A stretch of DNA of 22,502 nt, taken from contig JAEWJD010000048.1 in the NCBI GenBank assembly GCA_023386765.1, forward strand, positions 1 to 22,502, given 5' to 3'. Below, in pieces: positions 7,620 through 16,118 of the stretch. The translations under genes were made by a program, and so were the position numbers. The notes beneath the pieces are model-generated. The model saw only the letters and a list, made by a program, of their open reading frames with translations, was not told where the DNA came from and did not search any database. Positions within the stretch are counted from its first letter, which is position 1, and the number at the start of each line of letters is the position of its first letter. This stretch comes from Pseudomonadota bacterium. Its GTDB lineage: Bacteria > Pseudomonadota > Gammaproteobacteria > Burkholderiales > Burkholderiaceae_B.

Positions 7620-8761
7620 CCCGCCTGTCCATCCCCCTGGCGCAGCGGGGTATGGCGGGCCAGATCGTCCAGGTATTCATTGACGGCCGCCGTCTCGTGC
7701 TGCAGGAAATCATCCACGGCGGCAGTGAAGCGCGCATCGGCGAGCCAGTGAGCCGACCAGGTGGGCGTGGGCATCAGGCCGCGGGCCATCTTGTGCTCGC
7801 CCTGCGCGCCTCCTTCGAATCGTGCCAGCCCGTGCCCGATGCAGTATTCGATGGCCTGCAGGTAGCACGTCTCGAAGTGCAGGCCCGGTACATAAGTGGT
7901 GGCACCCCAATAACGCCCGTACAGGGTATCGGCCGAGCACAGGTTGAGCGCGCAGGCCAATGGTTCGCCCTCTTTCTCGGCCAGCACCATCATGAGCGCA
8001 TCAGGCTGGCTGGCCTGCAGCTGTTCGAAGAACGCCGGGGTGAGATAAGGGGTGTTGCCATGGGCCAGGTAGGTGTTGCGGTAGCAGGCGTAAAAGAACT
8101 CGCGCTCACGCGGGCCGATGGCCGTACCCTCCAGGTGCCGGAAACGGATGCCCTGGCTGAGAACCCTTTTGCGGTCCTGACGCAGCTTCTTGCGCTTGTC
8201 GTGGCGGAACTGCCCCAGAAATCCTTCGAAATCGGCATGGCCGGCATTGCGCCAGTGAAACTGCACACCCTGGCGCAGCAGGCAACCGGCCTGGCGCAGC
8301 GCGGCCATATCGGCATCCGAGCCGAACAGCACGTGCAGCGACGACACCTTGATCTGGCGAGCCAGCGTGATCAGGCCTTGCGCGAGCAGACCGCGTGCGG
8401 CGTCGTCCGTGGCCAGCAGCCGGGGGCCGGGTACAGGGGTGAACGGGACCGCGGCCAGCAGCTTGGGGTAGTAACGCAGCCCATTACGCGCATAGGCCTC
8501 GGCCCAACCCTGATCGAAGACATACTCGCCGCGCGAATGCATCTTGAGATAGAGCGGCACGACGCCGGCCAGGGTGCCGGCACGATGCAGCGTGAGGAAA
8601 AAAGGCGTCCAGCCTGTCTGCGGGCTGGCGCAATCGGTGTTGTGCAGCGCCGAGAAATACGCATGGCGCAGGGTGGGGTGGTCACCGGCCAGCGCATCCC
8701 ATTGCGCGGGGTCCAGATCGTGCAGCGGCGTGTCGGCCTGCAGGCGGTAAGCGTCGGTCAT
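7616..8761 (-). CDS. GNAT/FemAB-like acyltransferase of the DUF482 (peptidoglycan-associated) family
   Basis: The predicted protein is 381 residues, cytoplasmic, with no signal peptide. It contains the landmarks of the DUF482/FemAB-like family: a double acyltransferase fold, the basic run FRHDKRKKLRQDRKRV (185-200), YGRYWGA (281-287) and a C-terminal GGAQGEHKMARGLMP (317-331). The family is named for a presumed role in peptidoglycan biosynthesis or recognition, but its substrate is not established. The ATG at 8761 is preferred over one at 8890 because the extra 43 residues would be cysteine-rich, unlike the family, and would run through the start of the divergent gene. No Shine-Dalgarno is visible and a -10-like TATCAT sits six bases before the ATG. 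It diverges from the DUF455 gene. Confidence 0.88.
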   Translation of the reverse strand: MTDAYRLQADTPLHDLDPAQWDALAGDHPTLRHAYFSALHNTDCASPQTGWTPFFLTLHRAGTLAGVVPLYLKMHSRGEYVFDQGWAEAYARNGLRYYPKLLAAVPFTPVPGPRLLATDDAARGLLAQGLITLARQIKVSSLHVLFGSDADMAALRQAGCLLRQGVQFHWRNAGHADFEGFLGQFRHDKRKKLRQDRKRVLSQGIRFRHLEGTAIGPREREFFYACYRNTYLAHGNTPYLTPAFFEQLQASQPDALMMVLAEKEGEPLACALNLCSADTLYGRYWGATTYVPGLHFETCYLQAIEYCIGHGLARFEGGAQGEHKMARGLMPTPTWSAHWLADARFTAAVDDFLQHETAAVNEYLDDLARHTPLRQGDGQAG

Positions 8762-8767
8762 GCCGCA

Positions 8768-8773
8768 ATGATA
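8768..8773 (-). promoter_or_regulatory. -10-like hexamer TATCAT, six bases before the acyltransferase ATG
   Basis: Read on the minus strand, TATCAT matches five of six bases of TATAAT and is separated from the ATG at 8761 by six bases. Transcription would start at about the A of the ATG. No -35 match is seen (GCCCCC at 17-base spacing), so this is a weak call on its own. Confidence 0.3.
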
Positions 8774-8819
8774 AAGTGCCGCCTCCCGCCGGGGGCGGCA
8801 CAAAGGAGAACCAAGCACT

Positions 8820-9623
8820 ATGCAAGGGCAGGCAACGACCCTGAGAACCCAGGCACGGGCGGCTCTGGCGGCACAGCGCTGGCAGGACAAGCTGGCTGCC
8901 GTGGCGGCCCTGGACGATACCCTGGCTGCAGGACAGGAGCAGGATCTGGCCGAGCCGCCGGATCTGCCGGGCCGTCCGGCGCAACCCGAGCTGGTGCCGC
9001 CGTCGCAGGTAGCGCAACGGTCGGTGCAGAGTCAGGAGGGCCGCGCGGCCCTGCTGCATGCGTTGGCGCATATCGAATTCAATGCCATCAACCTGGCACT
9101 CGATGCGCTCTGGCGCTACCCCGGACTGCCCGAGACGTTCTATCGCGACTGGCTGCGCGTGGCGCGCGAAGAGGCCTACCACTTCGATCTGCTCAACCGT
9201 CATCTGGCGACGCTGGGTCATGCCTATGGCGACTTCCCGGCCCATAACGGACTGTGGGACATGGCCCAAAGAACCCGCGATGATCTGTTGGCGCGCCTGG
9301 CGTTGGTGCCACGCACGCTGGAGGCGCGCGGCCTGGATGCCTCGCCGCTGATCCGCGACAAACTGGCCCGGGCGGGCGACGCCGAGGGGGCCGCCATCCT
9401 CGAGATCATTCTGCGCGACGAGATCGGCCATGTGGCCATTGGCAACCATTGGTATCGCCATTTCTGTGCCGCACAGGGGGTCGATCCGCTGACCACCTAT
9501 GCCGAACTCTCGCACCGCTACGGGGCGCCAAGGCTGCGCGGGCCTTTCAACCTCGAGGCGCGTCGCGCAGCGGGCTTTGACGAGGCCGAGCTGGCGGCGC
9601 TGCAGGCACCGCCAAGCCCGTAG
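8820..9623 (+). CDS. DUF455 ferritin-like protein
   Basis: A cytoplasmic protein of 267 residues. The helical core carries the paired carboxylate/histidine motifs of a ferritin-like di-metal site: HIEF at 84-87, EEAYHFDLL at 117-125 (E118, H121) and DEIGHVAIGNHW at 200-211 (E201, H204). These match the DUF455 family, whose reaction is not established; a di-iron oxygenase or related activity is inferred from the fold. The start ATG has a good Shine-Dalgarno AAGGAG at 8803-8808. The first 70 residues are alanine- and glutamine-rich and less conserved in appearance. It stands alone, divergent from the acyltransferase and followed by its own gap before the transglycosylase. Confidence 0.88.
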   Translation: MQGQATTLRTQARAALAAQRWQDKLAAVAALDDTLAAGQEQDLAEPPDLPGRPAQPELVPPSQVAQRSVQSQEGRAALLHALAHIEFNAINLALDALWRYPGLPETFYRDWLRVAREEAYHFDLLNRHLATLGHAYGDFPAHNGLWDMAQRTRDDLLARLALVPRTLEARGLDASPLIRDKLARAGDAEGAAILEIILRDEIGHVAIGNHWYRHFCAAQGVDPLTTYAELSHRYGAPRLRGPFNLEARRAAGFDEAELAALQAPPSP

Positions 9624-9644
9624 CGCAGCAGGTCAGGCGCCGTT

Positions 9645-9650
9645 TAGAAT
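9645..9650 (+). promoter_or_regulatory. -10-like hexamer TAGAAT, six bases before the transglycosylase ATG
   Basis: TAGAAT matches five of six bases of TATAAT and ends six bases before the ATG at 9657, so the predicted transcription start is the start codon itself. There is no Shine-Dalgarno in the interval and no clear -35 at 16-18 bases. Confidence 0.35.
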
Positions 9651-9656
9651 GCCGGC

Positions 9657-10871
9657 ATGAAGCCCTTGATCCCGATCTCCCTTTGCGCGCCGCTGCTGCT
9701 GGCCGCCAGTCTTGCCAATGCCGCCGAACCCACGCCGGCCGAGCTCGACACGTATCGTCAATGCCTGGTGCAGCTGCGTGCCAAGGCGCCCGAGGCAGGG
9801 GTCAAACCTGCCAATTTCGATCGCTACACGCAGGACCTGCGGCCTGACATGGATGTGATCGGGTTTCTGGACGCCCAGCCTGAGTTCAAGACCCCGATCT
9901 GGGACTACATGGCTTCCCTGGTGGATCAGGCGCGCATCGATGACGGCCAGCAGGGCATGGCCCAGTGGCAGGATGTGCTGGCGCGGGTCCAGCAGCAGTA
10001 CGGGGTCGACCCGGCCACCGTGGTTGCCGTTTGGGGCGTGGAAAGCAATTTCGGCCAGAACCTGGGCGGACGTCCGCTGTTGACCTCGCTGTCCACCCTG
10101 AGTTGCTTCGGCCGTCGGCAGAGTTATTTCAGCGGCGAGTTGCTGGCCACGATGCGCATCATCCAGGACGAGCAGGTGGCGCCCGAGCGCTTGAAGGGCT
10201 CGTGGGCAGGCGCGTTCGGCCAAACTCAGTTCATGCCCTCGACCTATCTGCGCCTGGCTGTCGATTTCGACGGCGATGGCCGCCGCGACCTGGTCGACAG
10301 CGTGCCTGACGCGCTTGCCTCGACGGCCAACTTCCTCAAGCGGGCGGGCTGGAACCCGGCCTTGACCTGGGGCTTCGAAGTGGCGCTTCCTGCCGGCATG
10401 GACACCAGCGGGGCCGGCCGCCGCAACAAGCAGGCCATGTCGGCCTGGGCCGCGCGCGGTATCAAGCGTGCCGATGGCCAGGCGCTGCCGGCGGGCGACA
10501 CGCCCGTGGCGCTGCTGCTGCCGGCAGGTCCGCAAGGCCCGGCCTTTCTCGTGACCCGCAATTTCGATGCGCTCTATTCCTACAACGCGGCCGAAAGCTA
10601 TGCCCTGGCCATCGCGCACCTGTCCGACCGGCTGAGAGGGGGCATGCCATTTGCCCGTGCCTGGCCGACGGATGATCCCGGCCTGTCGCGCGCCGAACGC
10701 CTCGAGCTGCAGGAGTTGCTGGTGGCGCGCGGTCACGATATCGGCAAGCCGGATGGCGTGATCGGCACCCGCACCCGCCAGGCGCTGCAGCAGGTCCAGC
10801 GTGAGCTGGGTCTGCCCGACGATGGGCGGGCAGGGCAGAAGGCGTTGCGCGCACTGCGCGCCCAGCCTTGA
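9657..10871 (+). CDS. Secreted MltB-type lytic murein transglycosylase with peptidoglycan-binding domain
   Basis: This enzyme cleaves the glycan strand of peptidoglycan between MurNAc and GlcNAc, leaving 1,6-anhydro-MurNAc ends, in the periplasm. The 404-residue protein has a signal peptide (about 1-22, ending LANA) without a lipobox cysteine, so it is probably soluble rather than a lipoprotein. The SLT_2 catalytic domain covers about 28-325 and holds WGVESNFG with catalytic Glu129, and GAFGQTQFMPSTYLR, typical of the MltB family. A PG_binding_1 domain occupies about 338-402. Four cysteines including C10, C36 and C150 are present. It has no Shine-Dalgarno (see the -10-like element just upstream). 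Family assignment is firm; which named MltB-type member it corresponds to is not decided. Confidence 0.93.
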   Translation: MKPLIPISLCAPLLLAASLANAAEPTPAELDTYRQCLVQLRAKAPEAGVKPANFDRYTQDLRPDMDVIGFLDAQPEFKTPIWDYMASLVDQARIDDGQQGMAQWQDVLARVQQQYGVDPATVVAVWGVESNFGQNLGGRPLLTSLSTLSCFGRRQSYFSGELLATMRIIQDEQVAPERLKGSWAGAFGQTQFMPSTYLRLAVDFDGDGRRDLVDSVPDALASTANFLKRAGWNPALTWGFEVALPAGMDTSGAGRRNKQAMSAWAARGIKRADGQALPAGDTPVALLLPAGPQGPAFLVTRNFDALYSYNAAESYALAIAHLSDRLRGGMPFARAWPTDDPGLSRAERLELQELLVARGHDIGKPDGVIGTRTRQALQQVQRELGLPDDGRAGQKALRALRAQP

Positions 10872-10915
10872 CGTTTCTTTAGCCGTTGCGGGCGCCAGGC
10901 GTCTGCGACCCGCCC

Positions 10916-10945
10916 TATACTCGCCGTCTATTCGTACCTAGGAGA
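10916..10945 (+). promoter_or_regulatory. -10 candidate and strong Shine-Dalgarno ahead of the YidB-like gene
   Basis: TATACT at 10916-10921 matches five of six bases of the -10 consensus, though no good -35 is present at the usual spacing. AGGAGAG at 10940-10946 lies just before the ATG at 10951. This gene therefore has a conventional leader, unlike the transglycosylase before it. Confidence 0.4.
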
Positions 10946-10950
10946 GTGAC

Positions 10951-11367
10951 ATGAGTCTGTTCGATTCCCTGGCCTCGGCCGCCGTGGGCAGCCTGGCAAA
11001 CCGGGGTGGGCCTGCCGCGCTGGTGCCGGCTCTGATCGACATGCTGGGCAAGTACCCCGGTGGTATCGGCGGCCTGCTGCAACAGCTGCAGCAGGGCGGG
11101 TTGGGCAATATCGTGACGGCCTGGCTGGGAGGCAAGCCGGAGCCGGTCGAGCCGGCAGCCCTGGACCGGGCGCTTGAGCCGGGTCTGGTCGATGGCCTGG
11201 CCGAACGCAGCGGCCAGGCGCGCTCCTCGGTCCTGGATGGCCTGAGCGTGCTGCTGCCGCGCCTGGTCAACCTGGCGGCACCGGATGGCAAAGCCGAGAG
11301 CGCACGCCTGCCGGACGCCAGCCAGTTGCTGGGCGCATTGGGCGGCCTGCTGGGCAAGCGCGCCTGA
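10951..11367 (+). CDS. YidB-like DUF937 protein
   Basis: A small protein of 138 residues, rich in Gly, Leu and Ala, with no signal peptide. The pattern of MSLFDSLASAAVGSLANRGG, a GGIGGLLQQLQQGGLGNIV segment (37-55), then AWLGG and a C-terminal LLGALGGLLGKRA fits the YidB/DUF937 family. The function of the family is not established. It is preceded by a strong Shine-Dalgarno and ends 20 bases from the stop of the convergent stress protein gene. Confidence 0.82.
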   Translation: MSLFDSLASAAVGSLANRGGPAALVPALIDMLGKYPGGIGGLLQQLQQGGLGNIVTAWLGGKPEPVEPAALDRALEPGLVDGLAERSGQARSSVLDGLSVLLPRLVNLAAPDGKAESARLPDASQLLGALGGLLGKRA

Positions 11368-11387
11368 GTGCTGGCCCGGGCTGGGGC

Positions 11388-12233
11388 TCAGCGCAGGATC
11401 AGCACCGGCGCGGGCGCCTGCTCCAGCAAGGCGGTGGTGGTGCTGCCCAGCACCCACTGCCGGATCCGGCTGTGCCCATAGGCGCCCATGACCAGCAGAT
11501 CGGCCTGCACGCTGCGTGCGTGGCTGACCAGAGCAGGCACCGCCTCGCCGGTCAGGCGGGCGATCTGCGGTGAAAACCCGGCCTGCGACAGCAGGCTCGC
11601 GGCCTCGTCCAGGGCCGGTGCGTGGGCATCGCCCACCATGGCCAGGTGGCATTCCAGGTCGGTCAGCAAAGGGCTGCGGCTGACCATCTCTATCATGTGG
11701 CTGGCCGTCGCGCTGCCATCGAAAGCGATCAGGTAGCGCTCGGGAGTGCGATAAGGCGACTGCGCGACCAGCACCGGACGGCGCAGGGCACGCACGGCCG
11801 CCTCCAGTTGGGGATCTGCCAGCAGCCTGAGCGGGGGGGGACCGCCGCGCCGGCGGCCCAGCACAAAGAGACGCGTGTCGGCTTCGATGTCGAGCAGGGT
11901 ATCGACCAGCGTGCCCCAGCGTTGGCGTTGGTCGGCGCGCGCCAGGCCTTGATCGCGTGCGCGTTGCAGGGCGGCTTGCAGCAATTGTTCGCCGTGGGTC
12001 TGCGCCAAGGCATCGCGGCGCTTGTCCAGCTCGGTCAGCTCCTGGAGCAGGTCGTTCTGCGCACCGATCCAGATGCCGCTGCCCAGGTCGGCGACCGGCA
12101 TGGCTTCGGAGGCATGCTGCAACACGTGCAGGAACTCAAGATCGGTATCCAGCCGTCGCGCAGCCCAGATGGCGTAGTCGCAAACGGCGCCGGTTTGTGG
12201 GGAGTCTGCAATGCAGGCAATAACTTGTTTCAT
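11388..12233 (-). CDS. Universal stress protein with two UspA domains
   Basis: A cytoplasmic protein of 281 residues made of two UspA domains in tandem (about 1-157 and 164-281). The second has the full ATP-binding signature G250-x2-G253-x9-G263-S264 (GAYGHSRIRQWVLGST), so it should bind ATP. The first lacks it, reading LGRRRGGPPPLRLLAD near 125-140. Tandem UspA proteins are generally linked to stress survival; no specific partner is evident. The ATG at 12233 is chosen for its Shine-Dalgarno AGGGAGAG and because it opens straight into the first beta strand; a longer frame reaching 12377 would add a proline-rich stretch unlike the family. A possible promoter, TTGCGT-N17-GATAGT, reads leftward at 12295-12267. 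Confidence 0.9.
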   Translation of the reverse strand: MKQVIACIADSPQTGAVCDYAIWAARRLDTDLEFLHVLQHASEAMPVADLGSGIWIGAQNDLLQELTELDKRRDALAQTHGEQLLQAALQRARDQGLARADQRQRWGTLVDTLLDIEADTRLFVLGRRRGGPPPLRLLADPQLEAAVRALRRPVLVAQSPYRTPERYLIAFDGSATASHMIEMVSRSPLLTDLECHLAMVGDAHAPALDEAASLLSQAGFSPQIARLTGEAVPALVSHARSVQADLLVMGAYGHSRIRQWVLGSTTTALLEQAPAPVLILR

Positions 12234-12454
12234 GTTACTCTCCCTGGCGGGCAGCTTGGCCATGCCACTATCCTGCGAACCCTGGCAGAACGCAAGCCCG
12301 GGGCTGTAACTTCCAGGGCGGGTGAGGGGCTGCCGGCAAGGCCCATCCGGGCAGTCCGGCGGGCGGTATGGCGTCATGCGAGCAGGTGATCTGCCACACT
12401 GAGGGCGACAGTTTTGCTCACTTCTGCTGTTTTAGGTCATTGATCTTCGTTGTG

Positions 12455-14017
12455 ATGCGTCGACTCGACTTACGCGGCCTGATTTTAGGGCTGAGCATTT
12501 TGTCTCTGCTGATGGCCCTGGCCGGCGCGCTCTATGCCAGCGTCGTTGTGCAGCGCGATATCCAGCTGAGTCAGTCGCTCGAGCATAATCGCGGCCTGGC
12601 ACAACGCATGGCGCGCAGCATCGATGTTTTCGTGCGTGAAGGCCTCAACGAACTGTCATATGCGGCCCGCCAGATCGGCGCCGAGGATGCCTCTGCGGTC
12701 AGCGTGCGCGCCGAGGTCCAGCGACTCAAGAATCAGAATGGGCGGTTCGACGCCGTGGGCTTTGTCGACGCGCGCGGCCAGGTCGCCATCTTGCTGCCCG
12801 AAGGCCCTGGCACCACCGGCCGGCGCGTGCGCTCGGCAGAGATGGAACTCGCCCTGGCGAGCCGCTTGCCGCGCATCAGCGACCTGTTTCTCTCATCGGC
12901 CGGACGCTGGCTGCTGGCTTTGTCGCAGCCAGTGTTCCTGGCCGATGGCCGTTTCGGCGGGTTTGTCGTAGGGCTGCTGGTGATGAGCGAGCGTAATGCC
13001 CTGTCGGATATCCTGGGCGAACCCCGCGAGGTCGGCAATGGCAATCACTATGTGGTGGATGCCCGTGGGGCGTTGCTGTATCAGCCCTCCCTGCGTCGCA
13101 TCGGGCAGAACCTGGAAGAAAACCGGGCCGTGCGGGCGGTCATGAGTGCCGAGGAAGGAGTCCAGCGCCTGACCAGCCTCGATGGCCAGGACATGCTGGC
13201 CGGCTATGCCCTGGTGCGCGAGACCGGCTGGGGTGTGATCGTGCAGAGCGCAGCCGAGTCGTCGCTGTCGCGAACGCAGCAATTGCTGACCGGTATCCTG
13301 CAGACGTCCTTGCCCTGGCTGTGCCTGTCGTTGTTGTGCGTCTGGTGGCTGGCCAACCGTATCGCGCGCCCCTTGGCGCAACTGGCGGGGGTGGCCGCCG
13401 ATCTGGACAAGCCGCGCGTGGGTGAGCGACTGGCGACCGTGGGCGCCTGGTTCCGTGAAGCCGAGCAGCTCAAGACCGCGCTGATCGCGGTCAGCCGCAA
13501 GATCGGCACCAAGTTTCATCAATTGCGCCAGGACAGCCTGACCGACGCCTTGACCGGCCTGCTCAACCGCCGCGGCCTGGACGAAATCCTGCAGACCGAA
13601 CCGCGTCCCGGGCAGTCGATCGCCATCCTGGCCGTCGATATCGACCACTTCAAGTCGATCAATGACCAGCTGGGCCATGCGGCCGGGGACACGGTGATTC
13701 GCAGCATCGCGGCCTTGTTGCGCGACCGGGCGCGTGCCAGCGATATCCTGGGCAGGCTGGGCGGCGAGGAGTTCGTAGTCTTGCTGCCCAACACCGAGCG
13801 GGCCCAGGCACTGCAGGCCGCCGACCGTATCCGGGCCGCGGTCGAGTCGTTCCAGGCATTGCCGGGCGGGGCTTGTACCGTATCCATCGGGGTGGCCATG
13901 TATCCGCACGAAGGCCATACGCTGACTGAGGTCCTGGAGTGCGCTGATCTGGCCCTTTATGAGGCCAAGCGGGCCGGCCGCAATCAGGTCCGTAGCCGCC
14001 TGCAGGCGCAAGCATAG
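12455..14017 (+). CDS. Membrane diguanylate cyclase, Cache-type sensor with GGDEF domain (first of two)
   Basis: The enzyme makes cyclic di-GMP from two GTP at the inner membrane. Of 520 residues, TM1 is about 8-31, a periplasmic Cache-like sensor spans about 32-280, TM2 about 281-300, a HAMP-like linker follows (NRIARPLAQLAG) and the GGDEF domain covers about 358-515. The active site GGEEF is at 436-440, with DIDHFKSINDQLGH at 395-408. RASD at 427-430, five residues before GGEEF, is a canonical inhibitory site, so product inhibition is expected. The ATG at 12455 is chosen because it directly precedes the first membrane segment; an upstream start at 12368 would add a cysteine-rich extension of 29 residues. 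The next gene starts 43 bases downstream and is a paralog. Confidence 0.93.
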   Translation: MRRLDLRGLILGLSILSLLMALAGALYASVVVQRDIQLSQSLEHNRGLAQRMARSIDVFVREGLNELSYAARQIGAEDASAVSVRAEVQRLKNQNGRFDAVGFVDARGQVAILLPEGPGTTGRRVRSAEMELALASRLPRISDLFLSSAGRWLLALSQPVFLADGRFGGFVVGLLVMSERNALSDILGEPREVGNGNHYVVDARGALLYQPSLRRIGQNLEENRAVRAVMSAEEGVQRLTSLDGQDMLAGYALVRETGWGVIVQSAAESSLSRTQQLLTGILQTSLPWLCLSLLCVWWLANRIARPLAQLAGVAADLDKPRVGERLATVGAWFREAEQLKTALIAVSRKIGTKFHQLRQDSLTDALTGLLNRRGLDEILQTEPRPGQSIAILAVDIDHFKSINDQLGHAAGDTVIRSIAALLRDRARASDILGRLGGEEFVVLLPNTERAQALQAADRIRAAVESFQALPGGACTVSIGVAMYPHEGHTLTEVLECADLALYEAKRAGRNQVRSRLQAQA

Positions 14018-14060
14018 CTGCGCAGTATGATACGGCCCACTTGGTGGCTTCCTTCCGACT

Positions 14061-15656
14061 ATGTTTTCTTCCCGGCTCCGGTTGCGCAGCCTTATTCTGG
14101 CGAGCAATCTGTTTTTCCTGTTTCTGGCGTTGGCGGCCAGCATCTGCGCGACCTATCTGGTCAAGCGCACGGTGCTGATCGATGACGTCCTGAAAACCAA
14201 CCAGACAGAGGCTGCCAAGCTCGCCCGGCTCACCGATGACTATCTGCGCCGCGGCCGTGAGCTGCTGGAGCGGGTGGCCGAGGACCTGAGCGAACGAGAG
14301 CTTGAACCGCAGCCGATGCGCCAGATGGTCACGCGCCTGGACCGGGTCAACGATCTGTTCCAGTCGCTCAGCGTTCTCAATGCCCAGGGTGTGGTGGTGG
14401 CGGACTCGGCGCTGCATGGCGAGCCTGTCACAGGAGGGCTGCCAATGATGGTGGACCTGGGTCGCGCACCCATGACCACCGAGCCCTACCGCTCCGCTGC
14501 CGCGGGGCGCTGGCAAGTGACCCTGTCGCAGCCGATCGTCAGTGCAGACCAGCAGGTGAATGGCTATCTGGTCGGCACGATCTATCTGCATGCGCCCAAT
14601 GCGGTACGCACGATCCTGGGCGCGCCCAGGGAGTTGAGCGCGGGCTATGCCTATCTGGTGGATCGCAGCGGCGTGGTGATCTATCACCCGGAGGCCGAGC
14701 GAGAAGGCGAGCGCGCCATCAACGCTGCCGTCGATGCAGTCAAGCGCGGTGGGCATGGCGCGCTGCGTTTCATGAACCGGCGCGGCGTGGACATGCTGGG
14801 CGGTTTCGCGCCGGTGGCCAGTACGGGCTGGGGCATCATCGTGCAGAAACCGGCGGCCCCGGTGCTGGCGCGGGTCGATGAGGTCATGCAGCGCACGTTC
14901 TGGTATGTCCTGCCTGTCATTGCCTTGCTGGTGGCGGCGATCGTGTTCTTCTCCAACCTGATTGCCCGGCCGCTGCGCCAGTTGGCCGAGGCGGCCAGCC
15001 AGATCGAGGATCGGGATGTCGGCAGCCGCTTGCGCCGCATCCGTGGCTGGTATCGCGAGGTCGCCGACCTGCGGCGTGGCCTGCTACGCGGGGTTGCCGC
15101 CCTGGATCACAGTATCGGGCGCTTGCGCCGGGAAAGCGGCAGCGATCCGCTGACCGGCGTGCTTAACCGGCGCGGCCTGGCGCTGGCGCTGGAAGGGCTG
15201 CAGGAACAGGGCATACCGCTGTCGGTGGTGATGTTCGATATCGATTACTTCAAACGTATCAACGATCAGCACGGCCATCTGGTCGGCGACCGGGTGGTGA
15301 GGCAGGTCAGCAAGGTGGTGCAGGAGCAGATCCGCGCAGGTGACCACGTCGCGCGCCTGGGCGGCGATGAGTTCCTGGTGGTGTTGCCTCAGACCGAGGT
15401 GGACAGCGCCGCGGCCTTCGCCGAGCGTTTGCGCAATAGCGTGGCGCAGGCGCTGCTGGCCAGCGGCACGCCAGTCACCCTGTCGTTGGGCGTGGCGCGT
15501 ATCGGCGACCATGAGGCCGACACGGACAGCCTGCTTCAGGCTGCCGATCGCGCGCTCTATCACGCCAAGGGGCGGGGCCGTAACCGCGTGAGTGTCATGA
15601 CGTCGGGCGGCATCGTCGATGGCTACGAGTTGATGGCAAGCGGTGCACGTGGTTGA
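14061..15656 (+). CDS. Membrane diguanylate cyclase, Cache-type sensor with GGDEF domain (second of two)
   Basis: A 531-residue paralog of the preceding gene with the same plan: TM1 about 10-34, periplasmic Cache-like sensor about 35-278, TM2 about 279-299, HAMP-like linker (IARPLRQLAEAASQIEDRD) and GGDEF domain about 358-512. The active site is GGDEF at 434-438, FDIDYFKRINDQHGH is at 392-406, and RAGD at 425-428 is the inhibitory site. It should therefore be an active, feedback-inhibited cyclase. Shared local features with its neighbour include ILGxPRE and TGWGxIVQ in the sensor. A -10-like TATGAT (14026-14031) in the 43-base gap may give it its own promoter. No Shine-Dalgarno is obvious before the ATG. 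Confidence 0.93.
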   Translation: MFSSRLRLRSLILASNLFFLFLALAASICATYLVKRTVLIDDVLKTNQTEAAKLARLTDDYLRRGRELLERVAEDLSERELEPQPMRQMVTRLDRVNDLFQSLSVLNAQGVVVADSALHGEPVTGGLPMMVDLGRAPMTTEPYRSAAAGRWQVTLSQPIVSADQQVNGYLVGTIYLHAPNAVRTILGAPRELSAGYAYLVDRSGVVIYHPEAEREGERAINAAVDAVKRGGHGALRFMNRRGVDMLGGFAPVASTGWGIIVQKPAAPVLARVDEVMQRTFWYVLPVIALLVAAIVFFSNLIARPLRQLAEAASQIEDRDVGSRLRRIRGWYREVADLRRGLLRGVAALDHSIGRLRRESGSDPLTGVLNRRGLALALEGLQEQGIPLSVVMFDIDYFKRINDQHGHLVGDRVVRQVSKVVQEQIRAGDHVARLGGDEFLVVLPQTEVDSAAAFAERLRNSVAQALLASGTPVTLSLGVARIGDHEADTDSLLQAADRALYHAKGRGRNRVSVMTSGGIVDGYELMASGARG

Positions 15657-15680
15657 GGCGGGCCGCCTGGCCTGACCGGG

Positions 15681-16013
15681 TTAGAGCGCGGGCAAGGGGT
15701 CGCCCAGCCAGGGCAGGGGCATCGGGCTGGCTACAAAGCAGGCGCCGGCGTTGTCCTGCTTCCAGACAAACCCTGGCGTCAACGCGCCCGTGGCGGGCTG
15801 GGGCAGCATCAGGATATGCGGTTCGGCCCGGAAGTCCCCCTCCCATCCTGCCCGTTCGGCGGCTTCCTGGGCCGACACGAATGCCGCGCGCCAGTCATCG
15901 CGCAACAGGCCGGTTTCCAGTGTCTCGTCGGACAGCGCCATGGCTTCGGCCACCGTCAGCAGAAAATCCCAGCCCGTGTCCAGCGGGGCAGTGCGATAGA
16001 TAAACCAGTTCAT
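15681..16013 (-). CDS. Small hypothetical protein
   Basis: A 110-residue protein I do not recognise. It starts MNWFIYRTAPLDTGWDFLLTV, has an acidic, helical middle (LSDETLETGLLRDDW) and ends in a Pro- and Trp-containing stretch. There is no signal peptide or clear membrane segment. The ATG at 16013 has a weak ribosome site. A -10-like TACACT (16047 down to 16042) upstream supports expression from here. It lies convergent to the second cyclase (24-base gap) and divergent from the DedA gene. Its protein-like composition and independent position favour a real gene over an antisense frame. Confidence 0.65.
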   Translation of the reverse strand: MNWFIYRTAPLDTGWDFLLTVAEAMALSDETLETGLLRDDWRAAFVSAQEAAERAGWEGDFRAEPHILMLPQPATGALTPGFVWKQDNAGACFVASPMPLPWLGDPLPAL

Positions 16014-16118
16014 GGTCGGGTTCCGGTATGCAGGGTCCGTTAGTGTAGCGAGGCGGGCCGATGCGTGGAGGGGCGGCGCAGGCGGTAAAGTAGAGCCCCG
16101 CCTCTCTGGTCGCCCTTC

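Noticed and set aside
8777..8800. Inverted repeat TGCCGCC-N10-GGCGGCA between the divergent acyltransferase and DUF455 genes
   Set aside because: The stem is only 7 bp with a 10-base loop and no T run. Such GC dyads are common by chance in this composition, and there is no upstream gene to terminate.
7652..9247. A 531-codon plus-strand frame spanning the acyltransferase and part of the DUF455 gene
   Set aside because: It crosses two genes with clear family identity on their own strands, including the divergent start region between them, and reads as low-complexity Gly/Ala/Arg at its end.
12893..14756. Long minus-strand frames opposite the two diguanylate cyclases
   Set aside because: Both cyclases are complete with catalytic motifs in frame. 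The opposite frames are rich in Gln, His and Arg, typical of GC-rich antisense reading.
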